64,000 nucleotides of DNA from Bog-756 sp963828385 (GCA_963828385.1 CAWHEF010000002.1:2418001-2482000); one strand, 5' to 3'; counted from the first letter of the stretch, positions 27,708 to 36,804 are shown. Numbers and translations are program-made. Notes: a model not told the origin generated them from the letters alone.

Positions 27708-28040
27708 ATGCCGACATATATCCTGTTCAGCACGCTGACGCCTGAAGGGCGCCAGACAATGCACGCCAACCCTGATCGGGTTCTGGGTGTGAACGAGGAG
27801 GTGCAGGAGTTCGGGTGCACGGTGATCGCCCAGTACGCGACGCTCGGTCAGTTCGACTTCGTCACCGTCGTCGAAGCAGAGGACAGCGAGACGATCGCAC
27901 ATCTCTCGATCGACCTCGGGTCCCGCGGCACGGTCAATGTGACGAGCGTTCCCGCTCTGTCAGTCGAGGACCTGAGGGCCAAGCTCAAGGGCCATGACCA
28001 ACTCGCTGCGACACCGGTCGTAGGGGGAGACGACGGCTGA
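27708..28040 (+). CDS. GYD domain protein
   Basis: An intact 110-residue protein. It has the GYD-family layout: MPTYILFSTLTPEGRQTMHANPDRV, a central GCTVIAQYATLGQFDFVTVVEAED where GQFDFV takes the place of the usual GxYDxV motif, and VTSVPALSVEDLRAKL. ATG 27708 follows GAGGATGG. GYD proteins are small ferredoxin-like folds of unknown function. It stands alone, convergent with the acyl-CoA dehydrogenase gene. Confidence 0.8.
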   Translation: MPTYILFSTLTPEGRQTMHANPDRVLGVNEEVQEFGCTVIAQYATLGQFDFVTVVEAEDSETIAHLSIDLGSRGTVNVTSVPALSVEDLRAKLKGHDQLAATPVVGGDDG

Positions 28041-28067
28041 ACCCCGCTGTCGGGCGCGCCCGAGACC

Positions 28068-29240
28068 TCATCCGAGCAGGCTCTTCGCCACCACCACCCG
28101 TTGGATCTGGTTGGTGCCCTCATAGATCTGGGTGATCTTGGCCTCGCGCATGAGCCTCTCCACCGGGAAGTCCTTCGTGTACCCGTAGCCGCCGAACAGC
28201 TGGACGGCGTCGGTCGTCACCGACATGGCCGTGTCGGAGGCCAGCCACTTGGCCATCGCCCCGATGGTGGTGAGCTCTCCCTCGGGGTCGCCATCGTCGA
28301 TCAACGAGCACGCCCGGTAGACGAGGGTACGGGCCGCCTCTGTCCGCATGGCCATCTCGGCCAGCATGAACCGGAGCCCTTGAAGGTCGGCGAGAGGCTT
28401 GCCGAACGCCTGGCGCTCGCCCATGTAGGCCCGCGCCGCGTCGGTCGCGCCCTGGGCGATCCCCACCGCCTGGGCACCGATAGTGGGACGACTGCGGTCG
28501 AGGGCGTGCATGGCGATGGTGAACCCTTGTCCCTCCTCCCCGATGAGATTGGCGGCCGGCACCCGCACCTCGTCGAACGATACGGCAGCCGTGGGGCTTC
28601 CCCGGAGGCCCATCTTGTCCTCATGGGGAGCCACCTCCACCCCCCAATCGGCTTCGACCAAAAAGCAACTGATGCCCCGCCTGCCGGCAGCGGGATCGGT
28701 GACAGCAAAGACGGTGTAGGTGTCCGACACGCCGGCGTTGGTGACCCAGTGCTTGGACCCGTTGAGCAGATAGCTGTCGCCGTCACGCTCGGCCCGGGTG
28801 CGCATGGCGGCGACGTCGCTGCCGGCGTCCGACTCCGACAGGCAGTAGCTCGCCTGCCACTCGCCCGACGCGATACGCGGAAGGTAGGTGCGTCTGAGCT
28901 CTTCGCTGCCCCAATTGATGATGGGCACCATGCCGAGCTTGGAGATGAGCATGGTGAGCGCCGTCGAGGCACAAACCCGTGCCAGCTCCTCGGCCATGAT
29001 GGCCTGGGTGATCATGTCGGCCCCCGCTCCCCCGTACTCGGTGGGAATGCCGAGGGCGGGGAGCTCGAGCTCCACGCAGGCGTCGAAGGAGGCCCGGGGG
29101 AAGACGGCGTCCCGGTCGGCCTGGGCGGCATTGGGAGCGATCCTGTCCTCCGCGAGCTTCCGGAGCGACTGCCGGAACGCCCGGTGGGTATCGGTCAGGG
29201 CGAAGGGTGCGGGCTCCACGGCGGGACCGTCAACGGCCAT
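28068..29240 (-). CDS. Acyl-CoA dehydrogenase
   Basis: An intact 390-residue FAD enzyme of normal length. It has YCLSESDAGSDVAAMRTRA (FAD/substrate loop), NGSKHWVTNAGVSDTY, DRSRPTIGAQAVGIAQGA, QLFGGYGYTKDFPVERLMRDAK-like FGGYGYTKDFPVERLMREAK, and the catalytic Glu in QIYEGTNQIQR. This is the short/branched-chain class that introduces the 2,3-double bond into acyl-CoA and passes electrons to ETF. It lies downstream of cimA and a hypothetical gene on the same strand with 12 bp between, so it could be co-transcribed; its chain preference is not readable. Confidence 0.92.
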   Translation of the reverse strand: MAVDGPAVEPAPFALTDTHRAFRQSLRKLAEDRIAPNAAQADRDAVFPRASFDACVELELPALGIPTEYGGAGADMITQAIMAEELARVCASTALTMLISKLGMVPIINWGSEELRRTYLPRIASGEWQASYCLSESDAGSDVAAMRTRAERDGDSYLLNGSKHWVTNAGVSDTYTVFAVTDPAAGRRGISCFLVEADWGVEVAPHEDKMGLRGSPTAAVSFDEVRVPAANLIGEEGQGFTIAMHALDRSRPTIGAQAVGIAQGATDAARAYMGERQAFGKPLADLQGLRFMLAEMAMRTEAARTLVYRACSLIDDGDPEGELTTIGAMAKWLASDTAMSVTTDAVQLFGGYGYTKDFPVERLMREAKITQIYEGTNQIQRVVVAKSLLG

Positions 29241-29252
29241 CGGGAAGAAGCG

Positions 29253-29774
29253 TCACCGGCCGTCGGGAAGGGTCAGAAGCTCCTGCCACTCCGAGAGCCG
29301 GGCGGCGACGGCCTCTGCATCGAGGCGCAGGGCCTCCCCGGTCACGCTGTCGGCGATCATCCGCCGGGCGGTGTAGTGGTGGGACGCCGACCGGAACAGC
29401 GGCGCTCGGGCAGCGATGAGCTCTGCGGGCGCGTCCCCGAGGAAGCCCCAGAGCGTGAAGGCGAACGCCAAGTCGAAGATGACGGGGGCCCGGCCGAACA
29501 CGGATGCGCGGCGCATCGCCACCGCCGTGCACCCGGCGATGACGTCCTCAGCCGACTCCCCCTCGTCCAGCTCGAGCTGGTCCTCGAACCGCCGGGCCAA
29601 CTTCAACGCATAACCCTGGTCCGGCCCGGGCACTCCCATGAGAGGGCCCGTCGGCTGGGCAGGACCTCGCAGCTCGCTCGGCCGGGACTGGGTCCAGGTG
29701 CCGGGCACGGTCAGGCTGTAGGCCTGTCGGACCTGGTCGGCTTCGACGATGGGGACGAAGCTGGGCTGGGTCAA
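29253..29774 (-). CDS. Hypothetical protein, TTG start
   Basis: A 173-residue protein with no family I recognise. The start is chosen as TTG 29774 because GGAGGAA stands seven bases upstream and the reading becomes LTQPSFVPIVEADQVRQAYS; the frame extends 22 codons further up but without such a site. Features are GPDQGYALKLARRFEDQLEL, a helical VIFDLAFAFTLWGFLG and a C-terminal LSEWQELLTLPDG. It sits 28 bp after cimA and 12 bp before the acyl-CoA dehydrogenase gene. Confidence 0.6.
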   Translation of the reverse strand: MTQPSFVPIVEADQVRQAYSLTVPGTWTQSRPSELRGPAQPTGPLMGVPGPDQGYALKLARRFEDQLELDEGESAEDVIAGCTAVAMRRASVFGRAPVIFDLAFAFTLWGFLGDAPAELIAARAPLFRSASHHYTARRMIADSVTGEALRLDAEAVAARLSEWQELLTLPDGR

Positions 29775-29802
29775 CGTGGCGTTCCTCCGGGTCGGTGGCA
29801 GG

Positions 29803-31617
29803 TCATCGCTCCTCCCCGCTAGGCGAGGCCGCGGGCGCACCTGCGTGCAGGAGACCGTAGACGATGGAATCGGCCAGGGCCTGCCACGAGGCGGCGATCA
29901 CGTTCTCGGACACGCCTATCGTCGTCCAGGTGCGATCGCCGTCGGTCGAGTCGATGAGGACCCGGGTCACCGAACCGGTCCCCTTGGTCGAGTCGAGCAC
30001 CCGCACCCGGTAGTCGACGAGGTGGACGTCGCTCAACGCCGGATAGTGGGACCCGATGGCAGCCCGCAGGGCACCGTCGAGCGCGTTGACGGGCCCGTTG
30101 CCCTCGGCGGTGGCCACGATGCGCTCGTCCCCCACCAGGATCTTGACCGTCGCCTCGGTCGACTGCCGTTCCCCCTGATCGGCGATGACCCGGTACGACT
30201 CGAGCTCGAAGAACTGCTGGCGCCATCCGGTTGCGTCACGAAGCAGGAGCTCGAGCGAGCCGTCCGCCACCTCGAAGTGGTAGCCCTCGTGCTCGAGCCG
30301 CTTGAGCGAGTCGAGCACCGACGCCATGGCCTCGGAGTCGAGCTCCAAGCCGAGCTCGACTGCCTTCATGGCCAGGGTGGACCGCCCCGCCATCTCCGAG
30401 ACCACGAAGCGGGTGCCGTTGCCCACCAGCTCGGGAGCGATGTGCTCGTAGGCGTCCGACCGCCTGGCGATGGCCGAGGTGTGCAGCCCGGCCTTGTGGG
30501 CGAAGACCGAGGTGCCGACGAACGGCTGGGTTGGGTTGGGCGGGATGTTGACCAGCTCGGCGATGTGATGGGAGACGGGTGTGAGGAGCTCGAGCCGTTC
30601 GGCGGGGATGGTTCGCACCCTGAGCTTGAGCGTGAGGTCGGGGATGGCGGCGGACAGGTCGGTGTTGCCGGCCCGCTCCCCGTAGCCGTTCACACACCCC
30701 TGGACGTGGGTGGCGCCCCGAGCCACCGCGGCCAGGGAGTTGGCCACCGCGCAGCCGCTGTCGTTGTGGAAGTGGACGCCTATCTGGGCGCCGAACTCGG
30801 AGAGCACGTCGTCCACGATGCGCTCGACTTCGTAGGGAAGGGTGCCGCCGTTGGTGTCGCACAGCACGAGCGCCTCGACGCCCGCCTCCTCGGCGGCCCG
30901 CAGGATCCGCTTGGAGAACGCGGCGTTGCCCTTGTACCCGTCGAAGAAGTGCTCGGCGTCGAGGAAGACACGAAGATCGTTCCTCCTGAGGAAGTCGATC
31001 GAGTCGGCCACCATGGCCACCGCCTCGTCGAGGCTCGTCCGGAGGGCATCGACCACATGCACCTCCGACGACTTGGCCACGATGCAGACCGCTTCGGTGC
31101 CGGCCTCGACCAGGTGCCGCAGGGTCTCGTCGGCCTCGGCCGCGACTCCGGCACGCCGCGTCGATCCGAAGGCGACGAGAGTCGCCCGGGCAAGGGACAG
31201 CTCCTTCTCGGCCCGGGAGAAGAACGCCTCGTCCTTGGGGTTCGCTCCTGGCCAACCACCTTCGATGAACGTCACTCCCAGATGGTCGAGCTGCTCGGCC
31301 ACCCGGAGCTTGTCGTCGACGGTCAGCGACAGCCCCTCCTGCTGGGAGCCGTCGCGCAAGGTGGTGTCGAAGATGTCGACGGCGCTCGGCAGCGCCGGCA
31401 GGTCGAAGTCGTGCCCGGCCCCGTCCCCCGTCCGCTGACCGCCAGCCAGGTGGGCACCCGTGTGGGCCTCCTGTCCAGCCGTCGGCCGAGCGGCGTCGGC
31501 GTGGGTGTGCCGGATTCCGTGGGCGTGCCGGTGGACATGGTCCCGTCCGCCCGTCGTGCCCGGGCGGTTCCCCGCCGGGAACGAGTCGTCGGCCAGGGTC
31601 GGTCCGTCAGTCGACAT
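29803..31617 (-). CDS. cimA: Citramalate synthase
   Basis: An intact 604-residue enzyme that condenses pyruvate and acetyl-CoA to (R)-citramalate, the first step of threonine-independent isoleucine synthesis. The DRE-TIM catalytic motif is VDIFDTTLRDGSQQEG near residue 80, the metal-binding HxH is in GVHFHNDSGCAVANS, and GCVNGYGERAGNTDLSA is the signature. The C-terminal 200 residues are the LeuA-type regulatory domain (ESYRVIADQGERQSTEATVKI) for feedback inhibition. The first 75 residues are an unusual His-rich tail. ATG 31617 lies inside the ilvE end (11-bp overlap). Confidence 0.9.
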   Translation of the reverse strand: MSTDGPTLADDSFPAGNRPGTTGGRDHVHRHAHGIRHTHADAARPTAGQEAHTGAHLAGGQRTGDGAGHDFDLPALPSAVDIFDTTLRDGSQQEGLSLTVDDKLRVAEQLDHLGVTFIEGGWPGANPKDEAFFSRAEKELSLARATLVAFGSTRRAGVAAEADETLRHLVEAGTEAVCIVAKSSEVHVVDALRTSLDEAVAMVADSIDFLRRNDLRVFLDAEHFFDGYKGNAAFSKRILRAAEEAGVEALVLCDTNGGTLPYEVERIVDDVLSEFGAQIGVHFHNDSGCAVANSLAAVARGATHVQGCVNGYGERAGNTDLSAAIPDLTLKLRVRTIPAERLELLTPVSHHIAELVNIPPNPTQPFVGTSVFAHKAGLHTSAIARRSDAYEHIAPELVGNGTRFVVSEMAGRSTLAMKAVELGLELDSEAMASVLDSLKRLEHEGYHFEVADGSLELLLRDATGWRQQFFELESYRVIADQGERQSTEATVKILVGDERIVATAEGNGPVNALDGALRAAIGSHYPALSDVHLVDYRVRVLDSTKGTGSVTRVLIDSTDGDRTWTTIGVSENVIAASWQALADSIVYGLLHAGAPAASPSGEER

Positions 31618-32536
31618 GGTCCAACCAATCCTTGTACTGGTCGATCTCGCCGCGCACGGTGGCGAAGTAGGTCTGCTGGAGCTTCCGGGTGATGGGACCG
31701 GGCTCTCCCGTGCCGACCGGGCGGTCGTCCACCGCCCGGATGGGGACGACCTCGGCGGCCGTCCCGGTGAGGAACGCCTCGTCGGCGGTGTAGAGATCGG
31801 TGCGGACGAGCGGCTCCTGGGCAACGGCATAGCCGAGGTCGGTGGCGATGGTCTCCACCGAACGCTGGGTGATCCCCCACAGGGCGCCGGCATCGGACGT
31901 CGGCGGTGTGACCAGACGGCCGTGGTCGACGACGAAGACGTTCTCGCCGGTGCACTCGCTGACCTTGCCGTCCGGCGCCAGCAGGATCGCCTCGTCGTAG
32001 CCGGCCCTCAGCGCCTCCACCTTGGCCAGCGACGAATTGACGTACATGCCGGTCCCCTTGGCCGCCGTCGGCACGGCGTTGGGATCGTGGCGGCGCCACG
32101 AGCTGATCTTCGTCGACACGCCGTTGGCCACCCCCTCGTCTCCGAGGTAGGTACCCCACGGCCAGGTGGCGATGGACACGTTGACCGGGCACGGGATCGG
32201 GTTGAGTCCCATCTCGCCGTAGCCGAGATAGACGAGCGGACGGATGTAGCACCCGTCGTCCAGCCCGTTGACCCGAACCACCGTCCGCGTGGCGTCGACC
32301 AGCTCGTCGACCGAGTAGGGGATGTCGATCATGAACACCTTCGCCGACGCGAAGAGCCGTTCGATGTGGTCGCGCAGCCTGAAGACGGCGACCCCGCGCG
32401 AGGTCGGATAGGCGCGAATGCCCTCGAAGACACCAGACCCGTAGTGCATGGTGTGGGTGAGGACGTGCACGGTGGCGTCTTCCCAGCCGACGAGCTCGCC
32501 GTCCATCCAGATCTTCTCGGTCGGAGTGAGAGGCAT
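31607..32536 (-). CDS. ilvE: Branched-chain amino acid aminotransferase
   Basis: An intact 309-residue class IV PLP aminotransferase. It shows IWMDGELVGWEDATVHVLTHTMHYGSGVFEGIRAY in two halves, the catalytic Lys in NSSLAKVEALRAGYDE, SECTGENVFVV and the PLP phosphate contact TGTAAEVVPIRAVDD. It performs the last step in Val, Leu and Ile synthesis. ATG 32536 follows the leuB stop by three bases, and its own end overlaps cimA, so the three are one translational unit. Confidence 0.93.
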   Translation of the reverse strand: MPLTPTEKIWMDGELVGWEDATVHVLTHTMHYGSGVFEGIRAYPTSRGVAVFRLRDHIERLFASAKVFMIDIPYSVDELVDATRTVVRVNGLDDGCYIRPLVYLGYGEMGLNPIPCPVNVSIATWPWGTYLGDEGVANGVSTKISSWRRHDPNAVPTAAKGTGMYVNSSLAKVEALRAGYDEAILLAPDGKVSECTGENVFVVDHGRLVTPPTSDAGALWGITQRSVETIATDLGYAVAQEPLVRTDLYTADEAFLTGTAAEVVPIRAVDDRPVGTGEPGPITRKLQQTYFATVRGEIDQYKDWLDHVD

Positions 32537-32539
32537 GGC

Positions 32540-33559
32540 TCAGAGCCTTTCTGCGATGACGTCGCCGATCGTTGCGGTCGACAGGGTCTGATCGGGATCG
32601 GAGGCGATGAAGTCGGAGACGGCCCGGGTGACCTTCTCGGCGGCGGAGGACTCGCCGAGGAAATCGAGCATGAGAGCAGCCGAGCGAATGGCTGCTGTCG
32701 GGTTGGCCCTGCCCGTCCCGGCGATGTCGTGCGCCGCACCGTGCACCGGCTCGAAGAGGGACGGGCCGGTGCGGTCGGGATTGAGGTTGCCCGAAGCCGC
32801 ATAGCCGATGCCGCCGGCGATGGCGCCGGCCAGATCGGTGATGATGTCGCCGAACAGGTTGTCGGTGACGATGACGTCGTAGCGGTCAGGGTCCTCGACC
32901 ATGTAGATGCAGGTGGCATCCACGTGGTTGTAGTCGTGGCCGACGGTGGGGAACGCTCCGGCGAGCTCGTCCACCGTCCGCTGCCAGAGGTCCCCGGCGA
33001 AGGTGAGCACGTTCGTCTTGTGGACCAGCGTGAGGTGGCGCCGCGGCCTCTCTGCGGCGAGGGCGAAGGCGAACCGGGCGCAGCGCTCCACCCCGTGGCG
33101 GGTGTTGACCGAGCCCTGGGTCGCCACCTCGTAGGGTGTCCCCCGGCGGAGGAACCCGCCCTCGCCGGCGTAGGTCCCCTCGGTGTTCTCCCGGATCACC
33201 ACGAAGTCGCAGTCGGGGGCGGGGGCGCCAGGCACCCCGGTGAACGGACGGAGGTTGACGTAGAGGTCGAGCTCGAACCGCAGCCGGAGGAGCAGACCCC
33301 GTTCCAGGGCCCCCGGCGGGACGCTGCTCGAGCCGACCGGCGGTCCCACCGCCCCGAGGAGGATGGCGTCGGTTGCCTTCAGCTCGTCGAGCACGTTGTC
33401 GGGGAGGATCTCACCGGTTCTGACGTAGCGGTCGGCGCCTAGGTCGTAGGCCGTGGTGTCGAGCGACACACCGGCGGCCTCGACCACCTTGACCGCCTCG
33501 GCCACCACCTCGGGACCGATGCCGTCGCCACCGATCACCCCGATCCTGTATGTGCTCAC
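32540..33559 (-). CDS. leuB: 3-isopropylmalate dehydrogenase
   Basis: An intact 339-residue NAD-dependent beta-decarboxylating dehydrogenase. It has IGVIGGDGIGPEVVAEAVKV, LLRLRFELDLYVNLRPF, the family segment VIRENTEGTYAGEGG, the conserved YMVEDPDRYDVIVTDNLFGDI with Mg-binding Asp, and VHGAAHDIAGTGRANP. It oxidises 3-isopropylmalate for leucine; in the citramalate route LeuB also oxidises 3-methylmalate, which fits the linkage to cimA. GTG 33559 was chosen with AAGGACAGGACAG upstream. It leads the operon leuB-ilvE-cimA. Confidence 0.93.
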   Translation of the reverse strand: MSTYRIGVIGGDGIGPEVVAEAVKVVEAAGVSLDTTAYDLGADRYVRTGEILPDNVLDELKATDAILLGAVGPPVGSSSVPPGALERGLLLRLRFELDLYVNLRPFTGVPGAPAPDCDFVVIRENTEGTYAGEGGFLRRGTPYEVATQGSVNTRHGVERCARFAFALAAERPRRHLTLVHKTNVLTFAGDLWQRTVDELAGAFPTVGHDYNHVDATCIYMVEDPDRYDVIVTDNLFGDIITDLAGAIAGGIGYAASGNLNPDRTGPSLFEPVHGAAHDIAGTGRANPTAAIRSAALMLDFLGESSAAEKVTRAVSDFIASDPDQTLSTATIGDVIAERL

Positions 33560-33642
33560 CGCTGTCCTGTCCTTCGTTCTTACTGGCGCACTCTCTGTGC
33601 CCGTCCTGTGCCCGTCACGATCGAAATCGCCCGTCACAATTG

Positions 33643-33666
33643 AAAAACCGCCCACAGAGTGGACGG
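33643..33666 (-). terminator. Intrinsic terminator after the sua5 operon
   Basis: On the minus strand CCGTCCAC-TCT-GTGGGCGG (33666-33648, one mismatch in the 8-bp stem) is followed by TTTTT (33647-33643). It lies 110 bp past the sua5 stop and upstream of leuB, so it would separate the argS-to-sua5 block from the leu operon. Confidence 0.75.
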
Positions 33667-33778
33667 TCAGGGGCACACACCGGAACGGCGTGTGCCTAGT
33701 CGATGATGATTACGGTGACGGGTGCGTCGGAAAGGCGCTTCATCAGGGTCCCAGTGTCGCCCAGAGCGACCGGCGACG

Positions 33779-34408
33779 TCAACCCGGCGCCCGCCCCGCC
33801 GGCTCGTCGATGCTCAGAGCGCCTTGTCTGAGACACCGGGTCGAGCGCCCCCGGCACTCGACCACCGTGGAAGGCAGCCCGTGCCTCGTCCCCCCGTCGA
33901 GCACGAGAGCGAGCGAAGGGCTCGGGTCGAAGGCGGCGGCGACGGCGGCGGCCTCGGTTGCCGGCGGTCCGCCGTGAACGTTGGCGCTGGTGACGGCCAT
34001 CGGTCCCACGCGGCTGCACAGGGCGGCGACGGTGCCATCGTCGGGCCACCGGACACCGACCGTCCCCCGGGCGGAGTCCGGGCCACCCAGATCGGCGGTG
34101 AAGGTCGCCGACCGGGGCACGACCAGCGTCAACGGGCCCGGCCAGCTCCGGTGGGCCAGTTCCCGGGCCGCTTCCTCGAATGGTGCAGCGACCAGGCCGA
34201 CCTGGTGAGCGCCGCCGACCAGCACCGGCAGGGCGACTTCGGCCGGCCGCTCCTTCAGTCGGAACAGCATCTCGACGGCCTCCGGGTTCCACGGATCGAC
34301 GGCGAGCCCGTACACGGTGTCGGTGGGGACACCGACGACAAAGCCGCGACGGAGGGCGTCGACGGCCGCCTCGAGGGCCTCGTCTCCGCGGGCCACCACT
34401 GCGGTCAC
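33779..34408 (-). CDS. L-threonylcarbamoyladenylate synthase (Sua5/YrdC)
   Basis: An intact 209-residue enzyme that makes threonylcarbamoyl-AMP for the t6A37 modification of ANN-decoding tRNAs. It shows ALRRGFVVGVPTDTVYGLA, LFRLKERPAEVALPVLVGG, WPGPLTLVVPRS, VGVRWPDDGTVAAL, MAVTSANVHGGPPA and the end STVVECRGRSTRCLRQGAL. There is no long Sua5 C-domain, so it is the YrdC-length form. GTG 34408 overlaps the prmC stop as GTGA, as expected in this actinobacterial gene order. Confidence 0.9.
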   Translation of the reverse strand: MTAVVARGDEALEAAVDALRRGFVVGVPTDTVYGLAVDPWNPEAVEMLFRLKERPAEVALPVLVGGAHQVGLVAAPFEEAARELAHRSWPGPLTLVVPRSATFTADLGGPDSARGTVGVRWPDDGTVAALCSRVGPMAVTSANVHGGPPATEAAAVAAAFDPSPSLALVLDGGTRHGLPSTVVECRGRSTRCLRQGALSIDEPAGRAPG

Positions 34409-35406
34409 GACGGCTCTCCCGCCACCAGCATCCTCTCGCGCCCGGCGAGGTCCACCTCGATGCGGGCCCGGCGAAAGCCCGAGGACCGTGCCACCTCGAC
34501 CGCCGGGCCGGCCTGGTCCGGACCCAGCTCGACGACGAGCGCTCCGGTGTGCCGAAGCCAACGGGGCGCCCCTGACACCACCTGCTCGATCGCCGCCAAC
34601 CCGGCCACGCCGTTGCTGCCCTCGGCCGCGGCCAGGGCGAGGTGGGGCTCGTGATCCCTCACCACGGCTTCGAGCCAATCGACGTCCTCCGCCGGGACGT
34701 AGGGGGGGTTGGAGACGATGAGGTCGACCCCGCCGACGAGGGAGGCGGGGAGGGCTCCGTACCACGATCCCCTCCGAAGACGAAGGCGTGGCCGCGCCCG
34801 GGGCGGCAGCACCGCCGTCCGGTTGCTGGCGGCCACCGCCAGGGCTTCGGCCGAGACGTCGGTCGCCCACACCTCGGTCCCGCCGCCACCTGAACCGCCG
34901 CCGGTCATCGACTCGACCACGAGTGAGAGGGCGATGGCGCCCGACCCGGTGCCGAGATCGACACAGACCGGAGAGGCCGTGCTTGCCCGGCGTCGGCCCG
35001 GTGACGTGGTCGGGGTCGAGAAGCGCCGATCCAGCTCGGCGAGAGCCACCTCCACCACCTGCTCGGTCTCGGGCCTGGGCACGAGGACACGACGATCCAC
35101 CCGGAGCTCGAGACTGCGGAACGACCAGCGTCCGAGCACGTACTGGAGGGGCTCGCCTTCCTCACGCCGGAGCGCGAGGGCGGCGGCCTCCTCCTCGAGG
35201 TCGCCCTCCTCGAGGTCCTCGCCGCCCACCGGTCCGCTCCCCACCCGGGCGGCACGGTTCTCGGCGAGCCGGCGGTCGACGTGGTCGACGATCCACCCGG
35301 CTTCGCGCCACGATCCCAGACGTCCGGCGAGCGAGGCGATCAGCCGGTCCCGGCGGTCACCACCGACCAGCCCGTCCGACGAGATCACCGCGCCCGGACC
35401 GCTCAC
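34405..35406 (-). CDS. prmC: Release factor glutamine methyltransferase
   Basis: An intact 333-residue SAM methyltransferase that methylates the Gln of the GGQ motif in release factors. The N-terminal helical domain has EGEPLQYVLGRWSFRSLEL and VLVPRPETEQVVEVAL; the catalytic domain has VCVDLGTGSGAIALSL (motif I) and IVSNPPYVP (NPPY). It is longer than usual because of inserts rich in Glu (residues 62-75) and Gly (near 178). GTG 35406 overlaps the prfA stop (GTGA), so enzyme and substrate are made from one message. Confidence 0.92.
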   Translation of the reverse strand: MSGPGAVISSDGLVGGDRRDRLIASLAGRLGSWREAGWIVDHVDRRLAENRAARVGSGPVGGEDLEEGDLEEEAAALALRREEGEPLQYVLGRWSFRSLELRVDRRVLVPRPETEQVVEVALAELDRRFSTPTTSPGRRRASTASPVCVDLGTGSGAIALSLVVESMTGGGSGGGGTEVWATDVSAEALAVAASNRTAVLPPRARPRLRLRRGSWYGALPASLVGGVDLIVSNPPYVPAEDVDWLEAVVRDHEPHLALAAAEGSNGVAGLAAIEQVVSGAPRWLRHTGALVVELGPDQAGPAVEVARSSGFRRARIEVDLAGRERMLVAGEPS

Positions 35407-36468
35407 GACCCGTCCAGCTGGCGATAACGCTTGTCGGCCATGAGCGCATCGGTGAGCTCGTCGAGGTCGCCCATCAGGATCCGGTCCAGCTTGTGCAGCG
35501 TGAGCTTGATCCGATGGTCGGTGACCCGGTTGTCCTTGTAGTTGTAGGTTCGGATCTTCTCGGAACGTCCCCCCCCACCGACCTGACTACGGCGTTGCTC
35601 GGACATGGCCGCAGACTGACGCTCCTGCTCCGCGCTTGAGGAGCCTCGACCTCAAGACCGTCATCGCCTTGGCCCGATTCTGGATCTGGCTCTTCTCGTC
35701 CTGCATGGCCACCACGATCCCGGTCGGAAGATGGGTGATGCGAACGGCGGAGTCGGTGGTGTTGACCGACTGACCGCCCGGTCCGGTCGAGCGGTAGACA
35801 TCGATTTTCAAGTCCCCCGGGTCGATGGCCACGTCCACCTCCTCCGCCTCGGGCAGCACGGCCACGGAAGCCGACGAGGTGTGGATCCGGCCGGCCGACT
35901 CGGTCACCGGAACCCGCTGGACCCGGTGCGGGCCGCCTTCGTGCTCGAGCCGCTGCCAGGCGTCCTCCCCTTTCACCATGAAGGTGATCTCGTTCAGCCC
36001 GTCCCGTTCGGAGGGGCTCGACGAGAGGATGTCGAGCTTCCATCCCTTCGAACCGGCGTAGCGGGCGTACATCTCGAAGATGTCCTTGGCGAAGATGTTC
36101 GCCTCCTCGCCGCCCTCGGCCCCTCTGATCTCCATGATCACGTTGCGCCCGGCGTTGGGATCGCGGGGGATGAGCAGCACCTTCAGCTCTTCCTCGAGCC
36201 GGGCCACCTCCCGCTCGGCTTCGGCCACCTCCGATTGGACCAGCTCGCGCTCGTCCCCTTCGACCCCGACCATCATCTCGTTCGCCGCCGTTAGATCTGC
36301 CTGGGCGGCATGGAGGTGTCGCCAGCACCCGACGACCTCCTCGAGCTCACGATGGCGACGCGAAACGTCACGCAACCGACGTGGATCTGACCCGAGCGCC
36401 GGGTCGTTCAGCTCGGTGAGCACGGCTTGGTACTCGGACTCGAGCTCGGTCAGGCGGTCATGGAACAC
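35403..36468 (-). CDS. prfA: Peptide chain release factor 1 (one frameshift)
   Basis: Release factor for UAA and UAG, about 355 residues. ATG 36468 opens MFHDRLTELESEYQAVL; domain 2 carries HRVQRVPVTESAGRIHTS with the codon-reading PVT tripeptide, and the catalytic loop is STGPGGQSVNTTDSAVRI. At about 35635 one extra C after an AAG codon breaks the frame between VLRSRLLK and AMSEQRRSQVGGGGRSEKIRTYNY. The length is 3n+1. An essential gene is unlikely to be dead, so this is best read as a sequence error. It follows rpmE and precedes prmC. Confidence 0.92.
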
Positions 36469-36526
36469 GAGCCAAGGGTACCGTCAGGCCCGTTCCGGTC
36501 TGCGACCGGAACGACGATCGGCCGTT

Positions 36527-36763
36527 TCAGGACGACGGTCTCGGAGCCGCCTTCTTGCGCGTGGCCGTCTTGGCGTAACGGCGCTGGAACCGCTCGACCC
36601 GGCCGCCGGAGTCGACCAGCTTCTGCTTCCCGGTGAAGAAGGGGTGGCATTCGTTGCACAGCTCGAGGTGGATCTCGGGCTTCGTCGACCGGGTCGTGAA
36701 CGTGTTGCCACACGAGCAGCGCACCGTGGACGGGACGTAGTCGGGGTGGATGTCAGCCTTCAT
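36527..36763 (-). CDS. rpmE: 50S ribosomal protein L31
   Basis: An intact 78-residue protein. It is the zinc-binding (C+) form: MKADIHPDYVPSTVRCSCGN has the CxC pair and LELCNECHPFFTGKQKLVD the CxxC pair. The C-terminal tail is basic (KTATRKKAAPRPSS). ATG 36763 follows GGGAG. A TACACT box at 36805-36810 suggests it has its own promoter between rho and rpmE. Confidence 0.95.
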   Translation of the reverse strand: MKADIHPDYVPSTVRCSCGNTFTTRSTKPEIHLELCNECHPFFTGKQKLVDSGGRVERFQRRYAKTATRKKAAPRPSS

Positions 36764-36804
36764 CAGTTCTCCCAGGTACCGCGGACTCGTGTGCGGCGCA
36801 TCAA

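Noticed and set aside
33696..33778. Short minus-strand coding stretch after sua5 (ending VTVIIID)
   Set aside because: It lies after a good sua5 stop, has no family and belongs to a frame that is a shadow of sua5.
35587..35640. Programmed frameshift in prfA
   Set aside because: Programmed +1 shifting is known for RF2 (prfB) at an in-frame stop; here there is no stop or slippery site, only an extra C, and neighbours show the same kind of error.
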